From contig NZ_NFJD01000001.1 of NCBI RefSeq assembly GCF_002159705.1, positions 248,001 through 312,000 of the forward strand: a DNA stretch of 64,000 nucleotides, read 5' to 3'. Of the stretch, positions 33,642 through 41,935 are shown in pieces; within the stretch, counting starts at the first letter, position 1, and every line of letters begins with the position of its first letter. The stretch is from Elusimicrobium sp. An273. GTDB lineage: Bacteria; Elusimicrobiota; Elusimicrobia; Elusimicrobiales; Elusimicrobiaceae. A program made the translations under genes and the position numbers. The notes under the pieces were generated by a model. The model saw nothing but the letters and a program-made list of their open reading frames with translations. It did no database searches and was not told where the DNA came from.

Positions 33642-34742
33642 ATGAGTATTAAAAGAATCGGTATTTTAACCGCCGGGGGCGACTGCCCCGGACTCAACGC
33701 CGTCGTACGTGCCGTGAGCAAAAACGCTTTAAAAAACGGCATTGAGGTGTTGGGCTTTAAAAACGGATTTGACGGACTGGTGCGTAACGAATTTTTAAAC
33801 ATTACCAACGAAACCGTCTCCGGCATTTTAACCATGGGCGGCACCATTTTGGGCACCAGCAACATCGCCAACCCGTTTAACTATACGCTGCCGCCGTTCG
33901 GATCTGCCGACTCGCCGCGGGATTTATCCTCGGTTGCTTTGCATAACTTTAAAGAAAACCAGTTGGACGCCCTCATTACCATCGGCGGCGACGGCACGCT
34001 GCACATGTCCCAGCAATTTGTGGACTTGGGCCTGCCCATCGTAGCCGTACCCAAAACGATTGATAACGACCTCTCCGCCACCGACCAGACCTTCGGCTTT
34101 GATTCGGCCCTGGCCGTTGCCACCGAGGCCATTGACCGCCTGCATACCACTGCCCAAAGCCACCACCGCGTGATGATTGTGGAAACCATGGGCCGCTACG
34201 CGGGCTGGATTGCCCTGCGCTCCGCCATTGCGGGCGGGGGCGACATTGTGCTCATCCCCGAAATTCCGTACAACGAGGATGTGATCGTCAATTACATTTT
34301 AGACCGCAAAGCCAAGGGCAAAAACTTCAGCATTGTGGTAGCCGCCGAAGGCGCCAAGAACGAACTGGGCGAACAAACCGTCGCGCGCACGCTGCCCGGC
34401 AGCACCGACCCCATCCGCTTGGGTGGCATTGCGTATAAGCTGAGCAATATGATTGAAGACCGCACCAAAATCGAATCCCGCGCGTGCGTGCTGGGCCACA
34501 CCCAGCGCGGCGGCACGCCAACCGCGTTTGACCGCTGGCTCTCCACGCTTTACGGAGCCAAGGCGCTGGATATGGTGCTGCAAGGCCAGTTTGGCTATAT
34601 GGCGGCCTTCCGCGATTTTAAAATTACCGAAGTAAAAATTGCCGATGCTATTTCCAACTTAAAACGGGTGGATCCGCACGGGGAAGAAGTAAAAGCCGCG
34701 CTGGAAGTGGGCATGAGCTTTGGCTCTTCCGAAATCGGTTAA
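33642..34742 (+). CDS. pfkA: 6-phosphofructokinase
   Basis: This 366-residue enzyme phosphorylates fructose-6-phosphate. It has GILTAGGDCPGLNAV at residues 7-21, GGDGT at 115-119, the catalytic loop PKTIDND at 137-143, METMGRYAGW-type VETMGRYAGWIAL near residue 185 and the CVLGHTQRGGTP block near residue 283. Gly in GGDGT normally marks ATP use, whereas Lys in PKTIDND is shared with PPi-dependent enzymes and the mixed group. ATP is the more likely donor, but PPi cannot be excluded. GGAGGGG precedes ATG 33642. It is in an operon with ispH upstream and rlmB 9 nt downstream. Confidence 0.93.
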   Translation: MSIKRIGILTAGGDCPGLNAVVRAVSKNALKNGIEVLGFKNGFDGLVRNEFLNITNETVSGILTMGGTILGTSNIANPFNYTLPPFGSADSPRDLSSVALHNFKENQLDALITIGGDGTLHMSQQFVDLGLPIVAVPKTIDNDLSATDQTFGFDSALAVATEAIDRLHTTAQSHHRVMIVETMGRYAGWIALRSAIAGGGDIVLIPEIPYNEDVIVNYILDRKAKGKNFSIVVAAEGAKNELGEQTVARTLPGSTDPIRLGGIAYKLSNMIEDRTKIESRACVLGHTQRGGTPTAFDRWLSTLYGAKALDMVLQGQFGYMAAFRDFKITEVKIADAISNLKRVDPHGEEVKAALEVGMSFGSSEIG

Positions 34743-34751
34743 GGAGCTGAT

Positions 34752-35501
34752 ATGAACGACAATTTGGATATGATTTACGGGATTCACCCCGTGATGGAAG
34801 CGCTCAGAAGCAAAAAGCGCAACGTTACCCAGCTGTATGTGTCCGACAGTAAAGCCGGGCACCGCGCCGTGGAGGAAATCATCCGTCTGGCCAAACGGCA
34901 AAACGTAAAAATAGACCGCATTGACAACAAAACCCTAGACCGCCTGACCCGCAACGCCAACCACCAAGGCGTGATGGCCAAAGTGCAGCCCATTAAGCTG
35001 ATGAAGCTTTCCACCGCGCTGTACGAATCCGACGGGAACAAAAAAGATTTGTGGCTGGCGGTGGACGAAATGACCGACCCGCAGAATTTGGGTGCCATTA
35101 TCCGCAGTGCGGCATGCTTGGGCTTTTCCACCATTATCCTGCCGCAGCGGCGCACCGTGGGGATTACCCCCGCCGTGTACAAAGTGGCCTGCGGCGCCAT
35201 TGAAAACATCAACATTGTGGAAGTGGCCAACCTCTCGGCCGCGTTAAACGACCTGAAAGAAGAAGGTTTTTGGGTGTACGGCGCGGATATGGACGGCCAG
35301 CCCATTACGCAGACGGATTACGCCTCCCCGGCCGTACTGGTCATCGGAAGCGAAGGCTTCGGCATCCGCGAGAAAACCGCCGAAAACTGCGACCAGATTA
35401 TTTCCATTCCGCAGCGCGGCGGCGTGGAAAGCTTAAACGCTTCGGCCGCGGCCAGCATTATTATGTACGACATGATGGCCAAAGTGCAGCTCAAGAAATA
35501 A
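34752..35501 (+). CDS. rlmB: SpoU-family RNA 2'-O-methyltransferase (RlmB-like)
   Basis: This 249-residue SPOUT methyltransferase probably modifies a guanosine in 23S rRNA using S-adenosylmethionine. An N-terminal L7Ae-like substrate domain (MIYGIHPVMEALRS, NHQGVMAKVQP) leads into the knotted catalytic domain. That domain has motif 1 DEMTDPQNLGAIIRSAACLG near residue 110, motif 2 VLVIGSEGFGIRE near residue 196 and motif 3 IPQRGGVESLNASAAASIIMYD near residue 222. The length matches RlmB. It is the last gene of the ispH-pfkA-rlmB unit, with AAGGAG before its ATG, and ends in a strong terminator. Confidence 0.92.
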   Translation: MNDNLDMIYGIHPVMEALRSKKRNVTQLYVSDSKAGHRAVEEIIRLAKRQNVKIDRIDNKTLDRLTRNANHQGVMAKVQPIKLMKLSTALYESDGNKKDLWLAVDEMTDPQNLGAIIRSAACLGFSTIILPQRRTVGITPAVYKVACGAIENINIVEVANLSAALNDLKEEGFWVYGADMDGQPITQTDYASPAVLVIGSEGFGIREKTAENCDQIISIPQRGGVESLNASAAASIIMYDMMAKVQLKK

Positions 35502-35517
35502 AACAACTCTGCCTTAC

Positions 35518-35553
35518 GTAAAAAAACGCCTCTTTTAAAGAGGCGTTTTTTAA
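35518..35553. terminator. Bidirectional hairpin terminator
   Basis: AAAAAACGCCTCTTT/AAAGAGGCGTTTTTT palindrome lies between convergent rlmB and phosphatase-like genes. Confidence 0.85.
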
Positions 35554-35576
35554 TTCTAAAACGATCAGCCGCCGGC

Positions 35577-36791
35577 TTATAAATAAATCTCCAGCGTATC
35601 CAGTTCTTTTCCTAAATTGTTATATACGGTAAGCGTCAGCTTGCGGTCTACAATCTTGCCCGCCGCATAATGCCGCGCCGCCACAAAGCGGGCGGTGGAC
35701 GCATCGGAATGGGCCCGTTTGCCCGGCGTGGGAGCAGACGTGCCCAGCGTAACATACGTTACGCCGCGCGGGTTCGGCTCTCCGCGGTACATGGGGAAGG
35801 TGCGTTCATAGTCCGGGTCGCCCCCTTGGATAACCAGCTTTACGCCGTAGTTTTCAAAAATTTTAATCAAATTCAGTGCCACTTCGTTATTGGGGCCGCG
35901 CTGGCCGGTGGAATACGCCGGGGCGTTCATCACCACGATTTTCCACTTTTCGCCAGCCCCGCTCAGCATACTCTTCAGCCATTTTACCTGCGCCGAATCC
36001 TCGCCGATTTCCGGCCCCCAAACCGCGCCTTCGGCTACGTTGGTATCCAAAAAGATAAAACGCGCATTGGCCGTATCAAACGAATAATACTTGGGGGTGG
36101 CGTTGCTCCACGACATATCGTGATAGCGCGAATAATTGGTACGCAAAAACGATTTGCTTTCGCGGTTTTCCCGATCCGGCCCGTATTCGTTGGGGCCCAA
36201 GGCGACAAACAGCGGATTTTTGGCCAAGACGTTTTTAAACGGTTCAAAAAATTCCCGGTCGGCATCCTCATTGAGCCCGCTGTGGGTAATATTGCCCGTG
36301 TGAATCAGAAAATCGCTTTCCTCCTGCTCCATCAGCGCCGCCAGCTGGCTGCGCGCCTGGGCGGCTTCGTCCACTACCGGGGTGCCGTCCGGCAGCGGCA
36401 AGGGCATATCCGCCCCCGTGGCGCCCAAGACTAAAAAATTGACTACCTTGCGCTCCGCCGAATAAAGCGTGCGGAAACTGCCGCTGACGGGTTCCTGCAC
36501 GCCGTCGCCGGCGGCATTGTTTACATAAATGCGGTAGCAGAAATCCTGGTTGGGCACCAAACCGTACAGAATGGCTTTGTGCTGGGTGCCGGCGGGCGTG
36601 AGCGTCATGATTTGGTTACAGCGCGGAGCGGGGCCGTATTCCAGCCAAGCGGGGGTTGTTTCGTCCGTTTGGAACCGCAAAATCATCGTGGTCTGGGTCG
36701 GATCCTCAATATAAGGCCCGCGGATAATCTGCGCCGCCTGCACGGAAGCGCCTAGTGTGCACAATAAGGAAAAAAGTAAGATTTTCTTCAT
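35577..36791 (-). CDS. Exported purple-acid-phosphatase-like protein with lost metal ligands
   Basis: This 404-residue protein has a signal peptide to residue 18 and a fibronectin-type N-terminal domain as in purple acid phosphatases (QIIRGPYIEDPTQTTMILRFQTD, residues 20-110). A metallophosphoesterase-shaped domain follows. Each expected metal motif is altered: LGATGAD for GDxG, HTGNITHSG for xxGDxxY, ALGPNEYG for GNHE, VMNAPAYS for the HxPxYS histidine and GGDPDYER for GHxHxYER. The fold seems kept but the bimetal centre cannot form. TAGAAT (36799-36804) lies 7 nt before the ATG. Function is unknown, and a binding or structural role in the envelope is possible. Confidence 0.75.
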   Translation of the reverse strand: MKKILLFSLLCTLGASVQAAQIIRGPYIEDPTQTTMILRFQTDETTPAWLEYGPAPRCNQIMTLTPAGTQHKAILYGLVPNQDFCYRIYVNNAAGDGVQEPVSGSFRTLYSAERKVVNFLVLGATGADMPLPLPDGTPVVDEAAQARSQLAALMEQEESDFLIHTGNITHSGLNEDADREFFEPFKNVLAKNPLFVALGPNEYGPDRENRESKSFLRTNYSRYHDMSWSNATPKYYSFDTANARFIFLDTNVAEGAVWGPEIGEDSAQVKWLKSMLSGAGEKWKIVVMNAPAYSTGQRGPNNEVALNLIKIFENYGVKLVIQGGDPDYERTFPMYRGEPNPRGVTYVTLGTSAPTPGKRAHSDASTARFVAARHYAAGKIVDRKLTLTVYNNLGKELDTLEIYL

Positions 36792-36887
36792 CTTTTTTAT
36801 TCTAGCAAAATATCCCCCCTAACAAAAGAAACCTTGTATAGCTAAAAAACATACCGCAACCGCTTTAAATTTTGTTAAATGAAAGAT

Positions 36888-37763
36888 ATGAAAAAGTTTA
36901 TCCTGTTTTTTATGTTACTGGCTTTCCCCGCCGCCTTGCCGGCCCGTACGGTAGATGTGGCGGCAGCTTATATCGGCGCCTCCCACTTTGACCAAGTGCG
37001 CGTGGCCGCCACCATGGCTCCTACGCTTAATTTGCTTACCGGCATAGAAGCCCAAACCATACACGAACGCGCGTTTGAAGACCCTATTTATTCCGTCGGT
37101 GTGCCGATTCATCTGGATTTTGACTTGCTGCAATTTAACATTACGCCTTTCTACTATTTTAAAAACAAAAGCGATAACCCCGATTATCAGGACGCCTCCG
37201 CCTACGGCGTAACGGCCCGGATGATTATCGCCTTGGAAGATGACCAGGTAAACGACCTCTACACGCACGCCGTGTTGGGTGTTTCCTACGCCAACCAGCA
37301 AGGAACTGTATTCCGCGAAGGGGGCGAATTTTCCAATACCGATTATGCCCAGATGGTCTATACGCTGCAGCTGCACAAAAACTTTTTCCGGATGTTTGGT
37401 TTTGAAGCGGCCGCCAACGTGTTCCAATACCCGGACGGCATTACCGGCGTAACCGGGCTGCGCAGCATTTTAAACCAGCAGGATTTGGCTTTTACGCAAA
37501 CGTTTGACGTAACGCACGATTTGGCCAAATATACCTTGGGCGCCCGCATTACCCGCATGTGGCCGGATAATGCCGCCACTCTGTATGTAGGGTACCGCTA
37601 CGGCGAATACTATACCGCCGATCCGGAACACTCGTTTATCGTGGGCAACTCGTTTGCGGCAACCCGCAACATCAGCGCCGATATTGCTTATAACCATGTG
37701 AGAACCATCCATAACGACAACAAACGCGATATCTTATACGCCCGGATGATTATGTCCTTCTAG
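36888..37763 (+). CDS. Outer-membrane beta-barrel protein of unknown function
   Basis: This 291-residue protein has a signal peptide (MKKFILFFMLLAFPAALPARTV). Amphipathic strands with repeated aromatic ends follow (ITPFYYFKN, MVYTLQLHKNFFRMFGFEAA, ATLYVGYRYGEYYT), with a final ARMIMSF ending in Phe, a barrel-assembly signal. No family was recognised. ATG 36888 follows a TTAAAT box by 7 nt. An in-frame ATG at 36879 would add three residues. The histidine kinase gene begins 9 nt after its stop, so the barrel probably heads a four-gene operon with the kinase, a small coiled protein and an AI-2E-type permease. Confidence 0.78.
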   Translation: MKKFILFFMLLAFPAALPARTVDVAAAYIGASHFDQVRVAATMAPTLNLLTGIEAQTIHERAFEDPIYSVGVPIHLDFDLLQFNITPFYYFKNKSDNPDYQDASAYGVTARMIIALEDDQVNDLYTHAVLGVSYANQQGTVFREGGEFSNTDYAQMVYTLQLHKNFFRMFGFEAAANVFQYPDGITGVTGLRSILNQQDLAFTQTFDVTHDLAKYTLGARITRMWPDNAATLYVGYRYGEYYTADPEHSFIVGNSFAATRNISADIAYNHVRTIHNDNKRDILYARMIMSF

Positions 37764-37772
37764 GAGCCGTTT

Positions 37773-38525
37773 ATGAATGAACCCAATGACATTACCGTTA
37801 CTTCGCGAGCTTTGTCTTTAATTTCCCATAAGCTCAAAACGCCGCTGTCCATTATCAACGGCTATTCGGAAGCGATTTTGTCGCAGGCCAAAAAAGAAAA
37901 ATTTTCGCCTTTTACCTCCAAAGCGTTGGAAGAAATTAATAAGCAAGGGGGGCGGATGTCGCTGTTGGTGGACAAGCTGATGGCGTTTAACAAAGTAACC
38001 GCCGCCCAAACCGAAGGCATTGAAAAACAGACGGTTTACTTAAAAAATTTAATCAAAGACTGCGCCGCCAAAGCCATCGCACAAGAAGAAGAAACGCCCG
38101 CGCCGGCACCGGTGACGGATGACACGTCCGTCAAACGCGGCACCTTTGTGGAAATTGACTGCCCCGAACATTTAAGCGTAACCGCCAACGAAGAAATGCT
38201 GCGCCTGTGCATCCGCGAACTGCTGGCCAATGCGATTAAATTTAACAATAAAATGGAAAAAATCATCAAAGTACAATGCGCCAACCACGGCGACACGATT
38301 TCCATTTCCGTGCGCGACTACGGCGCCGGCATCCGTCCGCAGGACGTCAACCGCATTTTTGAACCGTTTTACCAGGTGGACGACTACTTTACCGGCCAAA
38401 TCAGCGGCTGGGGGCTGGGCCTGCCTATGGTCAAACGGATTTTGGACTTGCACGACGGTTCCATCAGCGTGGTATCCGATCGGGGGCTGGGCTCCATTTT
38501 TACCATTAATTTTCCTGTCTTATGA
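37773..38525 (+). CDS. Soluble sensor-less histidine kinase
   Basis: This 250-residue protein has a DHp domain with H-box LISHKLKTPLSIINGYS (residues 15-31, His at about 18). It is followed by an HATPase_c domain with the N-box LLANAIKFNN near residue 150, G1 DYGAGIRP near 183 and the G2 region GWGLGLPMVKRIL near 211. There is no membrane segment or input domain, so the signal must reach it through a partner. The downstream coiled protein, overlapping by four bases, is a candidate. No response regulator is adjacent. The GAGCC-like ribosome site before ATG 37773 is weak, suggesting coupling to the barrel gene upstream. Confidence 0.9.
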   Translation: MNEPNDITVTSRALSLISHKLKTPLSIINGYSEAILSQAKKEKFSPFTSKALEEINKQGGRMSLLVDKLMAFNKVTAAQTEGIEKQTVYLKNLIKDCAAKAIAQEEETPAPAPVTDDTSVKRGTFVEIDCPEHLSVTANEEMLRLCIRELLANAIKFNNKMEKIIKVQCANHGDTISISVRDYGAGIRPQDVNRIFEPFYQVDDYFTGQISGWGLGLPMVKRILDLHDGSISVVSDRGLGSIFTINFPVL

Positions 38526-39046
38526 ATTGCGAAACACTCCTAGAACAAATTTCCGCCCGGTGCGATAAATTCCGGGCAGATTTAACCGCCGCCGCGCAAA
38601 ATTTGCGCGACTTCAACCGCCGGCTGGAACAAATTCTCCAGCAATTGCACAAAGACATTGCCGTGCGGGATGAAGACTTTGCCGGGCAGTTTAACCAATA
38701 CTGCCTGTCCTTGCGCCAAGAACTGGACCAGGATGAACCGCTCTGGACGCAAAGCCGCGCCCAAGTCCGCACGTATAAAGATGCCGACTGGTCGGGCGAC
38801 CTGGCACTGGCGGCCAAAGGGCTAAACAGCCGGGCCAAAACGCTTTCCCGCGCGTGCGACGAGTTCACCACCGCGTACGATGCTTTCTGCAAAAACTACA
38901 ACGGATTTACCGCGGCCAAGCTAAACGTATGGCTGCTGACGTCGTACCAAAACGACGCGGCCAGCCTGACCGGCAAAATTTTGTTTCTAGCCCGCGAAAT
39001 AGCCAAAAAAACAGAACGAAACAGGGGGCCTCATGTTTTCGGATAA
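38522..39046 (+). CDS. Small helical cytoplasmic protein in kinase-permease operon
   Basis: This 174-residue protein has no signal peptide or membrane segment. It is almost entirely helical and charged (RCDKFRADLTAAAQNLRDFNRRLEQILQQLHKDI), with likely coiled-coil near residues 10-75. No domain was recognised. Its start overlaps the histidine kinase stop (ATGA-type) and its end overlaps the permease start by 14 nt, so the three are made together. By position it may link the sensor-less kinase to the membrane permease. This is inference. Confidence 0.75.
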   Translation: MNCETLLEQISARCDKFRADLTAAAQNLRDFNRRLEQILQQLHKDIAVRDEDFAGQFNQYCLSLRQELDQDEPLWTQSRAQVRTYKDADWSGDLALAAKGLNSRAKTLSRACDEFTTAYDAFCKNYNGFTAAKLNVWLLTSYQNDAASLTGKILFLAREIAKKTERNRGPHVFG

Positions 39047-40052
39047 GCCGACTTTCTATTACCTCAAAGCCAGCACCATCTGCCTGACGATTATCGCCGC
39101 GGGCATTGTAACGGCTTTTTTGGTATATACCAAATCACTGATGATTCCGCTGGTGATTTCCATTTTGCTCTATACGATTTTAGCGCAAATGACGCTGTAT
39201 ATGAAACACAAGTTTTCCTTCCCGTCTTGGCTGGCGATGACGGTGTCTATCTTGCTGTGCGTGGCGTTGTTTGTAGGGGTGATTTGGTTTACGGCCAACT
39301 CGGTGGGCACCTTCTTAAAAGGGGCCGAAGTATACCGGCAGAATTTGATTGACACGATTAACGATATTGCCACCCGCTTGCAGCAGCACGGCATTACCTT
39401 TGACCAGAAATTTATTGAAAATTACCTGCGGGAACTGCCGCTTTTCAACTGGCTGAAAAATTTTGGCGGCAAGGTGTTTAACATCGTTTCGGACGCGACC
39501 CTGGTGGTGTTGTTTATGACGTTCTTCCTCTTTGGAAGCAAAAAAACGCCGCCCATTACCAACCCGGCTATCAAAGAGATGCTGGCCAATGTGTCCGTAT
39601 ATCTGTCCGTCAAGCTGATTGCCTCCCTGGCCACGGGGCTGATTGCGGCGGGTATTTTATTCGGCTTTCAGGTAAAATTGGCGGCGTTGTTTGCCTTGTT
39701 TGTTTTCCTGCTTAATTTTATTCCCAGCGTGGGCTCCATCATCGCCGTGCTGTTGCCGGCCCCGGTACTATTTTTGCAATACGGTTTGGGGCCGCAATTT
39801 TTCGTGGTGATCGGCCTGCTGACCGCGACCGAATTTACCATCGGAAACCTGCTGGAGCCCCGTTTCTTGGGCGAAGGAATGGATTTGCATCCGGCGGTTG
39901 TAGTGGGCGGGCTTATTTTCTGGACGCTTGTTTGGGGCGTGCCGGGGGCTTTCCTGTCCGTACCGATTACGGCCTCCATTAAAATTGTGTTAAGCAAAAT
40001 CAAACACACCCGCCCGGTGGCGGAGTTCCTGGCGGGACGCCTGCCGCATTAA
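39033..40052 (+). CDS. AI-2E/PerM-family membrane transporter
   Basis: This 339-residue member of the AI-2E exporter-like (DUF20/PerM) family has two N-terminal helix pairs, a central soluble stretch (about residues 85-150) and five C-terminal helices. The family block FVFLLNFIPSVGSIIAVLLPAPV lies near residue 225, followed by NLLEPRFLGEGMDLHPAVVVGGLIFWTLVWGVPGAFLSVPITA. Members export autoinducer-2 or act as Na+/H+ antiporters or generic pumps, so the substrate is unknown. AGGGGGCC precedes ATG 39033. It is the last gene of the barrel-kinase-coil-permease operon and is followed by a terminator. Confidence 0.88.
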   Translation: MFSDKPTFYYLKASTICLTIIAAGIVTAFLVYTKSLMIPLVISILLYTILAQMTLYMKHKFSFPSWLAMTVSILLCVALFVGVIWFTANSVGTFLKGAEVYRQNLIDTINDIATRLQQHGITFDQKFIENYLRELPLFNWLKNFGGKVFNIVSDATLVVLFMTFFLFGSKKTPPITNPAIKEMLANVSVYLSVKLIASLATGLIAAGILFGFQVKLAALFALFVFLLNFIPSVGSIIAVLLPAPVLFLQYGLGPQFFVVIGLLTATEFTIGNLLEPRFLGEGMDLHPAVVVGGLIFWTLVWGVPGAFLSVPITASIKIVLSKIKHTRPVAEFLAGRLPH

Positions 40053-40062
40053 CTGTTTATCC

Positions 40063-40100
40063 GACAAAAAAACCGCCCCGAAAACGGGGCGGTTTTTTTA
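40063..40100. terminator. Bidirectional hairpin terminator
   Basis: AAAAACCGCCCCG/CGGGGCGGTTTTT with a short AAAA loop lies between convergent operons. Confidence 0.85.
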
Positions 40101-40113
40101 TATTCCAAAGAAC

Positions 40114-40593
40114 TTACTGTGCCACCGGCAGCTGCTCACTGCGGATTTTATTAAACAGGTTGCTCTCGGTAGCCCGCTGCAGGAAAGATTCCCATTCCTG
40201 CTGCGTCAGTTCAAAGTCATCCATTACGATATAGGAAATTTCTTTGGCCGTATCTTTCCCTAAAGCGCCTTTTTTGGCGTATTCGTTTTCCAGTTCCACA
40301 TACCGGCTGGCTACGGCGTAGTCAATATCCTCTTGGGAATAGGTCGGAATTTCCGGCTCATTCATCGTATTGGTGTCAAAAACGCCTTCCTGCGGCGCGG
40401 CAAGGGGCTGATCCCCCGAGGGGACAAACATCTCGCTGTGATCGGCCGGCTGGCTGTTTACCACAGGGGTTTCATCCATACTGTTTGTTACCCGGCCCAT
40501 CATCAAATTGGAACAGGCGGAAGGGTTCACAATAAAGTAAATACTTAAAATAATAAAAACTAAAATGGCAGCTTTGATAAAAATTTTAAGCAC
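40114..40593 (-). CDS. Membrane-anchored protein of unknown function
   Basis: This 159-residue protein has a single N-terminal hydrophobic helix (residues 4-22, LKIFIKAAILVFIILSIYFIV), a Pro/Ser-rich linker and an acidic helical C-terminus. It contains no recognised domain. The start is GTG at 40593, fixed by AGGAGG six bases upstream. It is the last gene of the seven-gene envelope operon beginning at 45231. Its neighbour at 40637 has the same plan (anchor, linker, acidic helical domain), so the two may be distant partners. No function is assigned. Confidence 0.75.
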   Translation of the reverse strand: MLKIFIKAAILVFIILSIYFIVNPSACSNLMMGRVTNSMDETPVVNSQPADHSEMFVPSGDQPLAAPQEGVFDTNTMNEPEIPTYSQEDIDYAVASRYVELENEYAKKGALGKDTAKEISYIVMDDFELTQQEWESFLQRATESNLFNKIRSEQLPVAQ

Positions 40594-40636
40594 GGGGAAC
40601 CTCCTGATATTTTATAGGATACAATATTTTCCCTTT

Positions 40637-41215
40637 TTATTCAGCTTTTTTTGGCTGCGGCGCGGCAGACATATTTCCCTGCAGTTGCTTTACGCTTTCT
40701 ATAAATTGCGGATTTGTGAAAATTTGCTCAATGGTTTTGGCAAATTCCGGGTTTTGCATACTTTCTTGCACCACCTTGCCCACTTGGGGATTTTCCTGCA
40801 GAATTTTAAGCATTTTCTCGCCGCTTAAATCCGCCAGATTATCGGCCTCTCCCTCGGTGGCGTCCGCTAATTCCTGATTAAATTTTTGTATATTGGGGTC
40901 TTGCGCATAATCCATTAAAATGGATTCAATGGTTTCCTGGGCCTGCTGTTGCTGCAAATCAAACGACAGGGGAGCCGATTCCAAAAAAATGGCCGTTTGG
41001 GCCGGGTCAAACGCGACGGGACGCGAAACCGGCTCCGGCCGCGGCGCCGCCAAGGAAACCGGCACATTTTGGAAAGTAAACGCATTGCCGCTGACGGCAT
41101 CCTGCGCCGCTTTTTCGGCCGCCCTGCGTTCATAGAACTGATAGCCGCGCACCGCGCCCATATAGAGGAGCGCGGCGAGCATAATGGCTATCAGGCAATA
41201 ACTGGTTTTAGACAT
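40637..41215 (-). CDS. Membrane-anchored protein of unknown function
   Basis: This 192-residue protein has an N-terminal membrane helix (residues 5-22). A Pro/Val-rich linker (VPVSLAAPRPEPVSRPVAF) leads into a helical domain with a repeated pattern NPQVGKVVQESMQNPEFAKTIEQIFTNPQF, in which NPxF/V recurs about every 12 residues. It resembles no domain I can name. Its ATG overlaps the FKBP stop codon (TAATG), indicating translational coupling to the peptidyl-prolyl isomerase. Confidence 0.75.
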   Translation of the reverse strand: MSKTSYCLIAIMLAALLYMGAVRGYQFYERRAAEKAAQDAVSGNAFTFQNVPVSLAAPRPEPVSRPVAFDPAQTAIFLESAPLSFDLQQQQAQETIESILMDYAQDPNIQKFNQELADATEGEADNLADLSGEKMLKILQENPQVGKVVQESMQNPEFAKTIEQIFTNPQFIESVKQLQGNMSAAPQPKKAE

Positions 41216-41925
41216 TATTTTCCTTGCGAAAGCATTTCAATATCAAACACCAACACGGAATTGGGCGGAATTTGGCCCACCGGGCGATTGCCGTAGGCGG
41301 TATCGGCGGGGCAGACCACTTTGGCGCGGGAACCGGGCTTCATTTGCTGAAGGGCTTTTGTCCAGCACGGGATAACATCGGTCAGTTTGGTTTCAAACGC
41401 TTCGTCGCGGTCGCGCGAACTGTCAAACTTGGTGCCGTCAATTAACGTGCCAGTATAGTGCACTTTTACGGTCGCGTCCGCCTTGGGCGTTTTGCCTTTG
41501 CCCGCGCGGCTCAGTTTGATGAGGGTGCCGTTATCCAGCTCTTTTACCCCTTTTTCTTTTTTAAAATTTTCCAAGTATTCCTGCTGGGCGGCTTCGCGCT
41601 TGGCGGAAATAATTTGCGCGTCATCTTGATATTTTTGAATGATAGCCGGCTTATACTGGTCTAAATCCGTTTGGGATTTTTTGTTCAGCAAGCTGTCGCG
41701 CATGCCTTGGGAAAGGGCTTTGTAATCGTCTTCGTTGTCCAAGATTAACTGGCGTTTTAAATTATCCCCCAGCAAGAAGCCCAGCGAATAGAGCATTTTA
41801 TTGCGCTCGGCAATGTCCTGCACGGACGGCTTGGCGTCCTGTGCGGCCGCCGCGGGCTGCGCGGCTTCCTGTGCGCTTAGCAGCAAAGGGGCTGCCAATA
41901 AAGCTAAAATCATCATTTTTTTCAT
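41215..41925 (-). CDS. FKBP-type peptidyl-prolyl isomerase, exported (FkpA/Mip-like)
   Basis: This 236-residue protein has a signal peptide to about residue 19. A helical dimerisation region (about 30-125, LYSLGFLLGDNLKRQL...) precedes a C-terminal FKBP domain with VKVHYTGTLIDGTKFDSSRDR near residue 150, FETKLTDVIPCWTKALQQMKPGSRA and the YGNRPVGQIPPNSVLVFDIEML end. The plan matches periplasmic FkpA/Mip chaperones that help envelope proteins fold. AGGAGAAAG precedes the ATG. It lies between LPP20 and the anchored unknowns in the envelope operon. Confidence 0.92.
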   Translation of the reverse strand: MKKMMILALLAAPLLLSAQEAAQPAAAAQDAKPSVQDIAERNKMLYSLGFLLGDNLKRQLILDNEDDYKALSQGMRDSLLNKKSQTDLDQYKPAIIQKYQDDAQIISAKREAAQQEYLENFKKEKGVKELDNGTLIKLSRAGKGKTPKADATVKVHYTGTLIDGTKFDSSRDRDEAFETKLTDVIPCWTKALQQMKPGSRAKVVCPADTAYGNRPVGQIPPNSVLVFDIEMLSQGK

Positions 41926-41935
41926 ATTCTTTCTC

